Positions 23,544-32,510 of a stretch of 64,000 nucleotides of DNA are shown piece by piece. How positions within the stretch are numbered: position 1 is the stretch's first letter; the number at the start of each line of letters is the position of its first letter. The DNA comes from an uncultured Blautia sp. (lineage in GTDB: Bacteria; Bacillota; Clostridia; Lachnospirales; Lachnospiraceae), in contig CAMBAL010000002.1 of the NCBI GenBank assembly GCA_945864225.1, forward strand, positions 1 to 64,000, written 5' to 3'. Under the pieces are notes generated by a model. The model searched no databases. It saw only the letters and a program-made list of their open reading frames with translations, and was not told the DNA's origin. The translations under genes and the position numbers were made by a program.

Positions 23544-25505
23544 ATGATTATCACATTGAAAGATGGATCCCAAAAAGAATATTCGGAAGCAAAATCAGTG
23601 ATCGATATTGCTTATGATATCAGTGAAGGACTTGCCCGTGCAGCATGTGCAGGCGAGGTAAACGGAGAGGTTGTAGATCTCCGTACCGTTGTGGACAGCG
23701 ATTGTGAAGTGAACATTCTTACGGCTAAGGACGAAAAAGGTCTTGCAGCACTTCGCCATACCGCTTCCCACGTTCTTGCAGAAGCAGTACAGCATTTATA
23801 TCCGGACGCAAAAGTTGCGATCGGACCATCCATTGACACCGGATTTTATTATGATTTCCAGTGTCCGCCATTCTCCCGTGAGGATCTGGATGAGATCGAA
23901 AAAGAGATGAAAAAAATCATCAAAAAAGGTGCAAAAATCGAGCGTTATACCAGGTCCAGAGAAGAGGCAATCGCATTCTTCAAGGAGAAAAATGAGCCAT
24001 ACAAAGTGGAACTGATCGAAGATCTTCCGGAAGATGCAGAGATTTCCTTCTATTCTCAGGGAGACTGGACAGATCTTTGTGCAGGCCCTCATCTGATGAG
24101 CACCAAGGGTGTCAAAGCGTTCAAACTTCTTTCTTCTTCCGGTGCATACTGGAGAGGAAGTGAAAAGAATCAGATGCTGACCCGTGTTTACGGAACTGCC
24201 TATGCATCCAAGGATGAACTGAAAGAACATCTGGATCAGATGGAAGAAGCCAAGAAGCGCGACCACAACAAGCTTGGACGTGAAATGAAGCTTTTCACAA
24301 CCGTAGATGTTATTGGCCAGGGTCTTCCTCTGATTATGCCGAACGGTGTGATTATGATGCAGGAACTTCAGCGCTGGATCGAGGATGAGGAAGCAAAACG
24401 CGGATACATCAGAACCAAAACACCGCTGATGGCCAAGAGTGATCTGTACAAGATTTCCGGACACTGGGATCACTACAAGGATGGTATGTTTGTCCTTGGA
24501 GATGAGGAAAAAGATAAAGAAGTCTATGCGCTTCGCCCGATGACCTGTCCGTTCCAGTATTATGTATACAAAGCAGAACAGCACAGCTACCGCGATCTGC
24601 CTCTGCGCTACGGTGAAACCTCCACTTTGTTCCGTAATGAGGATTCCGGTGAAATGCATGGTCTGACCCGTGTCCGCCAGTTCACGATTTCCGAAGGCCA
24701 CTTGATCGTCAGACCGGATCAGATGGTAAAAGAATTCAAAGACTGTATTGCGCTTGCACAGTATTGTCTGCAGGTTCTGGGTGTGGAAGAGGATGTTACC
24801 TATCACCTGTCCAAATGGGATCCGAATAACAGAGAGAAATATATCGGTGAACCGGAAGTCTGGGAAGAGACAGAAGGCCATATCCGCAACATGCTTCAGG
24901 AACTGAATATTCCGTTTGTAGAGGACGTGGGAGAAGCTGCCTTCTACGGACCGAAGGTAGATATCAATGCCAAAAACGTATACGGCAAGGAAGATACCAT
25001 GATCACGATTCAGTGGGATGCTCTTCTGGCTGAACAGTTTGATATGTATTACATTGACGAAGACGGTTCCAAAAAACGTCCGTATATCATTCATCGTACA
25101 TCCATGGGATGCTATGAGAGAACTCTTGCATGGCTTATCGAGAAATACGCAGGCATGTTCCCGACCTGGCTGTGCCCGGAACAGGTAAGAATTATCCCGA
25201 TTTCCGAGAAGTTCCATGATTATGCGGCAAAAGTGGAAGCTGCACTGAAAGATAACAATATCCGCTGCTCTGTTGACCAGCGTTCCGAAAAAATGGGCTA
25301 TAAGATCCGCGAGGCCCGTCTTGCCCGTGTTCCGTACATGCTCATTGTAGGTGCAAAAGAAGAAGAGGAAAACAAAGTGTCTGTAAGAAGCCGTTATCTT
25401 GGCGATGAGGGCATGAAAGAACTGGATTCCTTTATCGATTTCATCAAAGATGAAATTAAGACAAAACGTATCCGCAAGATTGAAGTGGAAGAGCAGGCAA
25501 AGTAA
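23544..25505 (+). CDS. thrS: Threonyl-tRNA synthetase
   Basis: A 653-residue class II synthetase that charges tRNA-Thr. The order is TGS domain (1-62), the editing/second additional domain with HTASHVLAEAVQHLYP (HxxxH zinc-type editing residues) and CAGPH, the catalytic domain with motif 1 region, motif 2 (TLFRNEDSGEMHGLTRVRQFT) and motif 3 near GCYERTLAWLIEKYAG, and the anticodon-binding domain (LCPEQVRIIPIS onward). The catalytic zinc ligands are Cys in RPMTCPF, His in EGH and His in YIIHRTS. AAGGAGG precedes the ATG. Expression is set by the T-box just upstream. Length and motifs are normal. Confidence 0.97.
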   Translation: MIITLKDGSQKEYSEAKSVIDIAYDISEGLARAACAGEVNGEVVDLRTVVDSDCEVNILTAKDEKGLAALRHTASHVLAEAVQHLYPDAKVAIGPSIDTGFYYDFQCPPFSREDLDEIEKEMKKIIKKGAKIERYTRSREEAIAFFKEKNEPYKVELIEDLPEDAEISFYSQGDWTDLCAGPHLMSTKGVKAFKLLSSSGAYWRGSEKNQMLTRVYGTAYASKDELKEHLDQMEEAKKRDHNKLGREMKLFTTVDVIGQGLPLIMPNGVIMMQELQRWIEDEEAKRGYIRTKTPLMAKSDLYKISGHWDHYKDGMFVLGDEEKDKEVYALRPMTCPFQYYVYKAEQHSYRDLPLRYGETSTLFRNEDSGEMHGLTRVRQFTISEGHLIVRPDQMVKEFKDCIALAQYCLQVLGVEEDVTYHLSKWDPNNREKYIGEPEVWEETEGHIRNMLQELNIPFVEDVGEAAFYGPKVDINAKNVYGKEDTMITIQWDALLAEQFDMYYIDEDGSKKRPYIIHRTSMGCYERTLAWLIEKYAGMFPTWLCPEQVRIIPISEKFHDYAAKVEAALKDNNIRCSVDQRSEKMGYKIREARLARVPYMLIVGAKEEEENKVSVRSRYLGDEGMKELDSFIDFIKDEIKTKRIRKIEVEEQAK

Positions 25506-25507
25506 TA

Positions 25508-25545
25508 TAAAAAGGCCGCCGGTGCGAACTGGCGGCCTTATATAA
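25508..25545 (+). terminator. Terminator after thrS
   Basis: AAGGCCGCC (25512-25520) pairs with GGCGGCCTT (25531-25539). The stem extends into flanking A/T bases, but the T tail is weak (ATATAAAATTT). Confidence 0.7.
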
Positions 25546-25575
25546 AATTTGCAGGAACTGGAATCGTACTGTGGT

Positions 25576-25651
25576 GGAAAGGAAATACTTTTCTGAAGCA
25601 ATTCACCGCGGGCGGAAAGGAAATACTTTTCTGAAGCAATTCACCGCGGGC
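25576..25651. repeat. Perfect 38-bp tandem duplication
   Basis: Two identical 38-bp units at 25576-25613 and 25614-25651 (GGAAAGGAAATACTTTTCTG ... CACCGCGGGC). The array lies between the convergent thrS and aroE genes and ends six bases before the aroE stop codon. Identity of the units means the duplication is recent. Confidence 0.92.
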
Positions 25652-25657
25652 GGACAG

Positions 25658-26530
25658 TTATTTCTGAGAGAAAAATTTCTCTTTGATCAGTGCCACTGGC
25701 ATGTCATGGCCTGTCCAGAGACGGAAGGCTTCGGCTCCCTGATAAAGAAGCATATACATGCCGTTGAACGTCTGACAACCGGCTTCTTTTGCCTGGCGCA
25801 GAAGCAGGGTTTCCTGCGGGTTGTAGATGACGTCGGATACAACCAGATCCGGTCGGAAAATGGAAGTGTCCGGAATAATGGAAGCATCTGTATGAGGCGC
25901 CATTCCCACAGAAGTGGCATTGAGAAGCAGATAACTCTCGGCAGCAGCGGCTTTCAGTGCAGCGGTGTCTGCATTGTCGTGAAGGACCGCTTCACAGGAG
26001 GTGCTGGAATTGATCGTATTCACAAGATTCTGTGTTCTTTCCCGGAAACGGCTGGTCGGGCGGGCAAAAATGTGGATTTTTTTCACTCCGTCCAGTGCAG
26101 CCTGTGCACAGATGGCTGTGGCAGCTCCGCCTGCTCCCATCACTGTGATGACTTTGCCGGTAAGGTCGTGTCCTGCGTCTCTGGCAGCCTGCATATAGCC
26201 GATGCCGTCTGTATTATATCCGATTAATTTTCCCCCGTCATTGACAACGGTGTTTACTGCGCCGATCATGCGGGCTGCGGGAGAAAGCTCATCCAGAAGT
26301 TCCACGATTTTATTTTTGTTCGGCATGGTCAGATTAAAACCGCGGATTCCGCAAGTTTTCAGTCCTGCAACTGCTTCCGGAAGAGTATCCTCTGTGACTT
26401 CAAAGCAGAGATATACATAGTCCAGTCCAAGCTGACGGAAAGCTTCATTATGCATCAGCGGGGAGATGCTGTGAGAAACCGGGCTTCCAAGAAGTGCCGT
26501 GAGTCCGGTATGACCTGTAATTGTATTCAT
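25658..26530 (-). CDS. aroE: Shikimate dehydrogenase
   Basis: About 290 residues; reduces 3-dehydroshikimate to shikimate with NADPH. The upstream ATG at 26545 overlaps the GGAGG that serves ATG 26530, so the latter is chosen (MNTITGHTGLTALLGSPVSH). The shikimate-binding SxS motif (SHSISPLMHN), catalytic lysine in LTMPNKNKIVE and aspartate in NTDGIGY are present. The nucleotide loop is GAGGAATAICAQAA. After it the usual NR(T/D) reads ARPTSRF, so the cofactor 2'-phosphate contact differs slightly from E. coli AroE. It is divergent from aroD, with about 100 bases between the starts. Confidence 0.94.
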   Translation of the reverse strand: MNTITGHTGLTALLGSPVSHSISPLMHNEAFRQLGLDYVYLCFEVTEDTLPEAVAGLKTCGIRGFNLTMPNKNKIVELLDELSPAARMIGAVNTVVNDGGKLIGYNTDGIGYMQAARDAGHDLTGKVITVMGAGGAATAICAQAALDGVKKIHIFARPTSRFRERTQNLVNTINSSTSCEAVLHDNADTAALKAAAAESYLLLNATSVGMAPHTDASIIPDTSIFRPDLVVSDVIYNPQETLLLRQAKEAGCQTFNGMYMLLYQGAEAFRLWTGHDMPVALIKEKFFSQK

Positions 26531-26634
26531 AGGTAAATCCTCCATTATGTAATGATTTTTTGCAGGGACATCGTGTGTGTAAGAAAGTACTTTGCATTTT
26601 TTTATTTTATTCTACAAGAAAGGAGATGTCAACA

Positions 26635-27411
26635 ATGACAAAACCAATCCAGATCAGGAACTTGATTCTTGGAAACGGATTTCCGAAAATCTGTGTTCCT
26701 CTTACCGGTACAACAGCGGAAGGACTCTTTGGTGAGGCCGAAGCTGCCAGAGAGGCAGGCGCCGATCTTGTTGAATGGCGTGCCGATTTTTATGACCATT
26801 TATCTGAGACTGCCCTTATGTTGGAAACTCTTGCAAAAATAAACGATATTCTTGGTGAAATTCCTCTGCTGTTCACCATTCGGACAAAAGCGGAAGGTGG
26901 AAACCGTGAAATTTCCACAGAGGATTACGTCAGTCTCTGCATTGCAGCTGCAGCCTCGGGAAAAGCAGATCTGATCGATGTGGAAGTGTTTGGAGAGGAA
27001 GAGAAGAAAAAGGCGCTGATTTGTGAAATTCAGAAAAAAGGCGCAAAAGTCATTGGTTCCAGCCATGACTTTGAAAAGACCGATGATAAAGAAACACTAC
27101 TGAGGAGATTTCAGGCAATCGATGCAGCAGGGGCAGATATTCTGAAGATGGCTGTGATGCCGGATGAATTTGAGGATGTGGCTGCCATTATGCAGGTGAC
27201 CAGTCAGATGACAGCGGAATATACAGAAAAACCGGTGATTTCCATGTCTATGGGAAGCCTTGGCTCCATCAGCCGGATTGCCGGAGAAAATTTCGGTTCT
27301 GCTGTGACCTTCGCCACAGTCGGCGCTGCGTCTGCTCCGGGGCAGTTTCCGATTAAAGAGCTTCGCATGATGATGGAAGCTTTGCATGCAAAGAATGACA
27401 GCAGCCTGTAA
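26635..27411 (+). CDS. aroD: 3-Dehydroquinate dehydratase, type I
   Basis: About 258 residues. It converts 3-dehydroquinate to 3-dehydroshikimate, the substrate of the aroE product encoded divergently. Type I residues are visible: glutamate in VEWRADFYDH, the histidine of SSHDFEKT and the Schiff-base lysine in ILKMAVMP. MSMGSLGSISR and GSAVTFATVG form the C-terminal phosphate-site region. The frame is open from 26560, but AAAGGAG at 26619-26625 supports ATG 26635 (ATG 26626 is too close). The stretch upstream (26575-26612) resembles a reduced copy of the dispersed stem-loop repeat. Confidence 0.95.
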   Translation: MTKPIQIRNLILGNGFPKICVPLTGTTAEGLFGEAEAAREAGADLVEWRADFYDHLSETALMLETLAKINDILGEIPLLFTIRTKAEGGNREISTEDYVSLCIAAAASGKADLIDVEVFGEEEKKKALICEIQKKGAKVIGSSHDFEKTDDKETLLRRFQAIDAAGADILKMAVMPDEFEDVAAIMQVTSQMTAEYTEKPVISMSMGSLGSISRIAGENFGSAVTFATVGAASAPGQFPIKELRMMMEALHAKNDSSL

Positions 27412-27502
27412 TTCGGATTAGTGATCTATGCATGTGAGGTCTGTGATTTATCAATTAATAAATATGCATAATTGAATGATTCGTACCAGTTTTATAGGGA
27501 AA

Positions 27503-27579
27503 TGTCGAAACATCACGAGAAATTCTGAGGATATGCTCCCCTGTTTTGACAAAATCCGCACCCCCTGTGACCGTATAAT
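27503..27579 (+). promoter_or_regulatory. Spo0A-dependent spoIIG-type promoter (22-bp spacer)
   Basis: TTGACA (27546-27551) and TATAAT (27574-27579) are exact consensus hexamers but are 22 bp apart, the same abnormal spacing as B. subtilis spoIIG. A perfect 0A box TGTCGAA lies at 27503-27509, about 80 bases before the likely start. A one-mismatch box (TGTCAAA on the minus strand) overlaps the -35. This predicts activation by phosphorylated Spo0A with sigma-A RNA polymerase. Confidence 0.85.
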
Positions 27580-27626
27580 GAGCTCACTTACCAAAGTGAA
27601 GGATTGACAGGTCATAGGGGGTTTTT

Positions 27627-28478
27627 ATGTATTATGAAGTATACATAGATGTCGTCTTTGTGACGAATCTCTTGATGGACTATATTCTTTTGCGTCTTGT
27701 AGGAAAGCTGTTCCGATGCAGGAGGACACGCGGGAGATCCCTTCTTGCGGCGGCTGTCGGCGCCCTGTTTTCCTGTTTCATTCTGTATGTACAGATGGAT
27801 GGATTTCTTCCGGTGGTTATTCTTCTTCATGGCGCATGTGCCATGGGAATGATCCGGACAGGTCTCGGACTGAAAAAAGGCAGTCTTTTGGTAAAGGCAA
27901 TGCTTGCCATGTATCTTATGGCGTTTCTGCTGGGCGGCTTTCTGGAAGCTGCGGCAGCAGGCACAGAGATGACATGGAAAATGTTCGGGCTTCTGGCGGT
28001 CAGTGCATATTTGGGGCTGAGCGGCCTGATGTATCTGTCTGACTCTGTTCGTGCGCAGCGAAAGAATATTTATCCTTTAACCCTGTCCTATCAGGGAAAA
28101 GTACAGTCCGCTTACGGGTATTATGATACAGGCAATCTGTTGTCAGATCCTGTGAGCGGTGCGCCGGTTTCTGTGATGAAACCGGAACTTCTGGAAACAA
28201 TGCTGCCGGGAGAATTATTAGACGGGCTGAAACACCTGAATGAGAACCCAGGGGAGGCGGAAAGTACAGAGCTTGTTTTGCTGAAACCCCGATTTCTGCC
28301 ATACAGGACAGTAGGGCAGGAGGAAGGAGTGATGCTGGCAATCACGCTTGAGGACCTTTGTATCCATACTCCCGGAGAAGTGATTCATGTTTCGGCACCG
28401 GTGTTTGCTCTGGCCTTTGAACCTTCTGCTTTGGGAAAAGAGTACAAAGTACTGCTGAATTCCAGATTATTGCATTAG
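27627..28478 (+). CDS. spoIIGA: Sigma-E processing peptidase SpoIIGA
   Basis: A 283-residue membrane protease that removes the pro-sequence of sigma-E in the mother cell at the septum. Five hydrophobic segments fill residues 1-135 (MYYEVYIDVVFVTNLLMDYI is the typical start). The cytosolic C-terminal half is an aspartic protease-like domain with YYDTGNLLSDP; D167 is the catalytic aspartate of the D-T/S-G motif. It works as a dimer and needs the forespore signal SpoIIR. sigE follows 12 bases after the stop, the standard order. The promoter upstream has Spo0A features. Confidence 0.95.
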   Translation: MYYEVYIDVVFVTNLLMDYILLRLVGKLFRCRRTRGRSLLAAAVGALFSCFILYVQMDGFLPVVILLHGACAMGMIRTGLGLKKGSLLVKAMLAMYLMAFLLGGFLEAAAAGTEMTWKMFGLLAVSAYLGLSGLMYLSDSVRAQRKNIYPLTLSYQGKVQSAYGYYDTGNLLSDPVSGAPVSVMKPELLETMLPGELLDGLKHLNENPGEAESTELVLLKPRFLPYRTVGQEEGVMLAITLEDLCIHTPGEVIHVSAPVFALAFEPSALGKEYKVLLNSRLLH

Positions 28479-28490
28479 GAGGGGTCATAT

Positions 28491-29216
28491 ATGAACACGA
28501 ACGCAGCAGGAAGTTATCCGCTTCCGGTCCTTTCCAGACTGGTTTTTTCCAGGCCGAAGGAGCTTTATTATATTGGCGGCAATGATGTTTTGCCGGCACC
28601 GCTGACACCACAGAAAGAAGCTTTTGTGATTGAGGAGCTTGGTACAGAAAAGGAAAAAGAGGCCAAAGCACTGCTGATCGAACATAATCTTCGTCTGGTG
28701 GTATACATTGCCAGAAAATTTGACAATACCGGAGTGGGAGTGGAGGATCTGATTTCCATTGGAACCATAGGACTGATCAAGGCAATTAATACATTTAATC
28801 CGGTAAAAAATATTAAACTTGCAACCTATGCATCCCGATGCATCGAAAACGAGATTCTGATGTATCTGCGCCGCAACAGCAAGACAAAGATGGAGGTATC
28901 CATCGATGAGCCGCTGAATGTGGACTGGGATGGAAATGAACTGCTTCTTTCGGATATCCTGGGAACGGATGATGATGTGATCTCCCGCAAAATGGAGGAT
29001 GAAGTGGAGATCAGTCTTCTTGGCAAAGCCATCAGCAAGCTTTCTCCAAGGGAACAGACAATCATCCGGCTGCGTTTTGGGCTGAATAATGAAGATGGAA
29101 AAGAAAAAACCCAGAAAGAGGTGGCTGATCTCCTGGGCATTTCGCAATCCTATATTTCCCGGCTGGAAAAACGAATTATGAAACGACTTAAAAAAGAAAT
29201 TATAAAGTACGAATAA
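28491..29216 (+). CDS. sigE: RNA polymerase sporulation sigma factor sigma-E (pro-form)
   Basis: 241 residues, the expected length. The N-terminal ~25 residues ([20 protein letters not shown]) are the pro-sequence region removed by SpoIIGA. Region 2 is complete ([60 protein letters not shown]). Region 4 ends the protein ([35 protein letters not shown]). GGAGGGG precedes the ATG. sigG, which follows sigE in many Clostridia, is not present here: an AraC gene on the other strand follows instead. Confidence 0.96.
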   Translation: MNTNAAGSYPLPVLSRLVFSRPKELYYIGGNDVLPAPLTPQKEAFVIEELGTEKEKEAKALLIEHNLRLVVYIARKFDNTGVGVEDLISIGTIGLIKAINTFNPVKNIKLATYASRCIENEILMYLRRNSKTKMEVSIDEPLNVDWDGNELLLSDILGTDDDVISRKMEDEVEISLLGKAISKLSPREQTIIRLRFGLNNEDGKEKTQKEVADLLGISQSYISRLEKRIMKRLKKEIIKYE

Positions 29217-29227
29217 AGTGTCAGTAA

Positions 29228-29300
29228 ACAAAAAAGAAACAGATAAATAAGCAAATAAATAAGCAGATAAAAAAGCTAATAAAAAAGCAAATAAAAGGCA
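29228..29300. repeat. A-rich low-complexity stretch after sigE
   Basis: Irregular repetition of AAATAAGCAGATAAAAAAGC-like words of about 12-16 bases. No coding meaning on either strand is supported; stop codons are frequent. Confidence 0.6.
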
Positions 29301-29325
29301 ATGGATGTGCCATCGTGATCAAAAG

Positions 29326-29370
29326 AACCGTCGTCCGGGGAAGAGACCTATTCCGTGGGCGGCGGTTTTC
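29326..29370. terminator. Probably bidirectional terminator between sigE and the AraC gene
   Basis: AACCGTCGTCC (29326-29336) pairs with GGGCGGCGGTT (29357-29367), including G-T pairs. TTTT follows on the plus strand and CTTTTG on the minus strand, so both converging transcripts can end here. Confidence 0.75.
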
Positions 29371-29375
29371 CGGTA

Positions 29376-30299
29376 TTATCCGAACTGATTTCCGTTTTCG
29401 TTGCGAAAATGTCTGTTTCGGTATTCTTTGGGTGTGCATCCCTTCGTCTGCTTGAATTTGCGGATGAAATAACTGACATTTTCAAACCCGCAGTCCAGAC
29501 AGATGCTGAGGATGGGACTGGTGGTTTCGGTAAGAAGCGTACAGGCATGTTCGATCCGGCAGGAAATCAGATACTGCATGGGAGATGTTCCCGTGATCTC
29601 CCTGAAAAAACGGCACAGATACTGAGGATTGCAGGAGATGAGATCTGCCAGGTCCTGCAGTGTTATGGAGCGGGAATAGTGCTGTTCCATATAAGAAACC
29701 AGACTTTTGTATCGCACAATTTTCAGTTCGTCTCCGGCAGAAAGATTCTGGTCTGAGGAAAGCAGCAGCCCGTATTCATGCATACGGTTGATAAAGTGCA
29801 GCAGAAGAAGCTTGCAGGAAACATACCATTCGTTTTTTTGCTCCAGAGAAAGCTTCATCAGCTGTGCAAGCACAGTCCGGAGTTCTTCATAATGTTCGTC
29901 TGTCGGACGCAGAAAGTGAGGCAGAATTTTACGTTTGTCCGCAAAAGGGGACAAAACGGATTCCTGCCATTCATCGTGATATGTAAATTCCAGAATTCTG
30001 GAATCAAAAATCAGTACCTCATGTCGGGTATCCGGTTCCATACCGGTGATCTGATGCAGATCTTCGCCGTTCAGAAAACAAAAATCTCCTTCTGAGAGAT
30101 GATATTCTTCAAGATTGATTTCAAAAAGATAAGTCCCTTTGGTAATATAAAGAATTTCCACAGTAGGGTGCCAGTGTCTGGCAACAAAAAAATGATCCGG
30201 AAAATCAGTACCGGGACCTGATTCGAAATGAATTCCCGTGATAGGGTTCTGCTCTGTTCCATGGGTGACATTTTCTTTCAGGGATGAATCAGGATGCAT
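29376..30299 (-). CDS. AraC-family transcriptional regulator
   Basis: 307 residues: an N-terminal cupin (about 20-110, HFFVARHWHPTVEILYITKG, the pattern HWHxxxEI) for ligand sensing and a C-terminal double helix-turn-helix (about 200-300: LQDLADLISCNPQYLCRFFR; ILSICLDCGFENVSYFIRKF). Such regulators sense sugars or glycosides and activate neighbouring genes. It is divergent from the GH31 alpha-glucosidase, whose product or substrate is the natural candidate effector. GGAGG lies nine bases before the ATG. The 115-base intergenic region holds both promoters. Confidence 0.93.
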   Translation of the reverse strand: MHPDSSLKENVTHGTEQNPITGIHFESGPGTDFPDHFFVARHWHPTVEILYITKGTYLFEINLEEYHLSEGDFCFLNGEDLHQITGMEPDTRHEVLIFDSRILEFTYHDEWQESVLSPFADKRKILPHFLRPTDEHYEELRTVLAQLMKLSLEQKNEWYVSCKLLLLHFINRMHEYGLLLSSDQNLSAGDELKIVRYKSLVSYMEQHYSRSITLQDLADLISCNPQYLCRFFREITGTSPMQYLISCRIEHACTLLTETTSPILSICLDCGFENVSYFIRKFKQTKGCTPKEYRNRHFRNENGNQFG

Positions 30300-30334
30300 A
30301 GAAACAAACCTCCAAAAGTCAAGATTGTGTTATT

Positions 30335-30363
30335 ATTATACAGAATGGTGCAAGAGGATTCAA
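30335..30363 (-). promoter_or_regulatory. AraC promoter; overlaps the GH31 promoter region
   Basis: On the minus strand TTGAAT (30363-30358), a 17-bp spacer and TATAAT (30340-30335). On the plus strand a TATAAT at 30375-30380 serves GH31 but has only AAGAGG at the -35 position, as expected of a promoter needing an activator. Confidence 0.6.
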
Positions 30364-30413
30364 GAAAAACAGAGTATAATTATTGTAAAGAAAAACACAG
30401 GAGGAATCAAACG

Positions 30414-32405
30414 ATGATACGGAAATATGTTTATGGAGAGCCCTTTGATACAGAGGCAGTTACAGAGAAGACAGAAATTTCCGGAGGCATGCCTTCCCAT
30501 GGGGAAATCTGTACAGAAGATGGGTTTTCCTTTACCCTGGAAATGGATGAAGAGGACATTGTCTATGGTCTGGGAGAAGCGAACCGCGGACTGAATAAGC
30601 GTGGATACTGTTATGTCAGCAACTGTACCGATGATCCGCATCATACAGAGGATAAACGGTCACTGTATGCTGCACACAATTTTATTGTGATTTCAGGCAA
30701 AGAGAATTTTGGTTTGTTTTTTGATTATCCGGCAAAAATCACCTTTGACATCGGATATACCAGATATGATGTCCTGAAAGTAAGCTGTGAAGCTACGGAT
30801 CTGAACCTGTATGTGATTGAAGGAGAAAATGCCTATGATATCGTAAAGCAGTTCCGCGGTATGATCGGAAGAAGCTATATTCCGCCGAAATTTGCGTTTG
30901 GTTTCGGACAGAGCCGCTGGGGCTACACGACAAAAGAAGATTTTCGGAAGGTTGCGGAAGGATATCGCAGCAATCAGATTCCGCTGGATATGATCTATAT
31001 GGATATTGATTATATGGAGAATTACAAAGACTTTACCCTGAATCAGGAAAACTTTCCGGATTTTCCGGAATTTGTCCGTGAAATGAAAGATGAGGGAATC
31101 CGTCTGGTTCCGATTATTGACGCGGGAGTGAAAGTGGAAGAAGGCTATTCCGTATATGAAGAAGGTGTCAGAAATAATTATTTCTGCAAACGGGAAGATG
31201 GCAGTGATTTTGTGGCTGCTGTATGGCCGGGAGATACGCATTTTCCGGATGTCCTGAATGAAGATGTGAGAAAGTGGTTTGGTGATCACTATCGCGTGCT
31301 GATTGATCAGGGAATCGAGGGATTCTGGAATGATATGAATGAACCGGCGATTTTTTACTCCAGAGAGGGTATGGAAGAACTGAAGGAGATAATCCGGAAG
31401 TATGCGGAGGAAGAGATTGAAACCATTCCTGTATGGGAACTGGGGGCGGCCGTGGAAGGTGTTGCCAATAATCCTGAAGACTATAAGAGGTTTTATCATA
31501 ATGTAAACGGCAAAAAAATCCGTCATGACAAAGTACATAATCTTTTTGGCTATAACATGACAAGGGCGGCAGGAGAAGCTTTCGAGAGAATTGACCCGGA
31601 CAGACGTTTTCTGATGTTTTCCCGTTCATCCTATGTGGGAATGCATCGTTACGGAGGAATCTGGACAGGCGATAACAAATCCTGGTGGTCTCATATCCTT
31701 CTGAATCTGAAAATGATGCCGTCCCTGAATATGTGCGGATTCCTGTACACAGGTGCAGATCTGGGCGGATTTGGGGCAGATGCCACCAGAGATCTGGTAC
31801 TTCGCTGGCTGGCGCTGGGAGTTTTTACACCGTTGATGCGCAATCATTCTGCACTTGGAACGAGAGAGCAGGAATGCTATCAATTTGGAAATACCGATGA
31901 TTTCCGCGGAATTATTGAGACACGTTACCGTCTTGTTCCGTATTTATACAGCGAATATATGAAAGCAGCGCTGAATAATGATCTGTATTTTAAGCCACTG
32001 GCATTTGTTTATCCGGAGGATGATTTTGCAGTGCGTGTAGAAGATCAGATGATGATCGGCAATGAGATAATGATCGCACCTGTTTATACCCAGAATGCAA
32101 AGGGGCGTTATGTATATCTTCCGGAACGTATGAAATTTGTGAAATTTACAAAAGACAATCAGTTCACAGAGGAAGTTCTGGAAAAGGGACATCACTATGT
32201 GGAGATTGCGCTGAATGAAGTACCGCTTTTTATCCGGGAGGGAAAATGTATTCCGGTGGCAAAAACTGCGCAGAATGTGGAATCGCTGGATACCGCAAAT
32301 CTGGAACTTCTCGGTTTTGATGGCGCAGAATATGAACTTTATGAGGATGACGGAGTTCACAAAGATTATGAAAATCCGGAGAATTACAGAACTCTGAAAA
32401 AATAA
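30414..32405 (+). CDS. GH31 alpha-glucosidase, Ro-alphaG1-like
   Basis: 663 residues from ATG 30414 (GGAGG upstream; the frame is open from 30294). It removes terminal glucose from alpha-linked oligosaccharides. The nucleophile is D307 in GFWNDMNEPAIF and the acid/base is D420 in GDNKSWW. W169 lies in SRWGYTTKEDF. These three numbers and the length agree with my recollection of Ruminococcus obeum alpha-glucosidase Ro-alphaG1, in which W169 underlies preference for alpha-1,6-linked isomaltose. No signal peptide is present, so it acts on imported sugars. It is divergent from the AraC gene; no transporter is adjacent. Confidence 0.94.
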   Translation: MIRKYVYGEPFDTEAVTEKTEISGGMPSHGEICTEDGFSFTLEMDEEDIVYGLGEANRGLNKRGYCYVSNCTDDPHHTEDKRSLYAAHNFIVISGKENFGLFFDYPAKITFDIGYTRYDVLKVSCEATDLNLYVIEGENAYDIVKQFRGMIGRSYIPPKFAFGFGQSRWGYTTKEDFRKVAEGYRSNQIPLDMIYMDIDYMENYKDFTLNQENFPDFPEFVREMKDEGIRLVPIIDAGVKVEEGYSVYEEGVRNNYFCKREDGSDFVAAVWPGDTHFPDVLNEDVRKWFGDHYRVLIDQGIEGFWNDMNEPAIFYSREGMEELKEIIRKYAEEEIETIPVWELGAAVEGVANNPEDYKRFYHNVNGKKIRHDKVHNLFGYNMTRAAGEAFERIDPDRRFLMFSRSSYVGMHRYGGIWTGDNKSWWSHILLNLKMMPSLNMCGFLYTGADLGGFGADATRDLVLRWLALGVFTPLMRNHSALGTREQECYQFGNTDDFRGIIETRYRLVPYLYSEYMKAALNNDLYFKPLAFVYPEDDFAVRVEDQMMIGNEIMIAPVYTQNAKGRYVYLPERMKFVKFTKDNQFTEEVLEKGHHYVEIALNEVPLFIREGKCIPVAKTAQNVESLDTANLELLGFDGAEYELYEDDGVHKDYENPENYRTLKK

Positions 32406-32510
32406 TTTATGATAAGATGGATTTTGAATAACTGTGCGTCGGATTCTCATTATTTCGGTGATGAGTCAGATGGACAAATTTTGATAAGAGGACTGCAGAG
32501 GAAGAACAAA

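Noticed and set aside
25571..26227. 218-codon plus-strand frame over aroE
   Set aside because: Antisense shadow of aroE, created partly by the 38-bp duplication.
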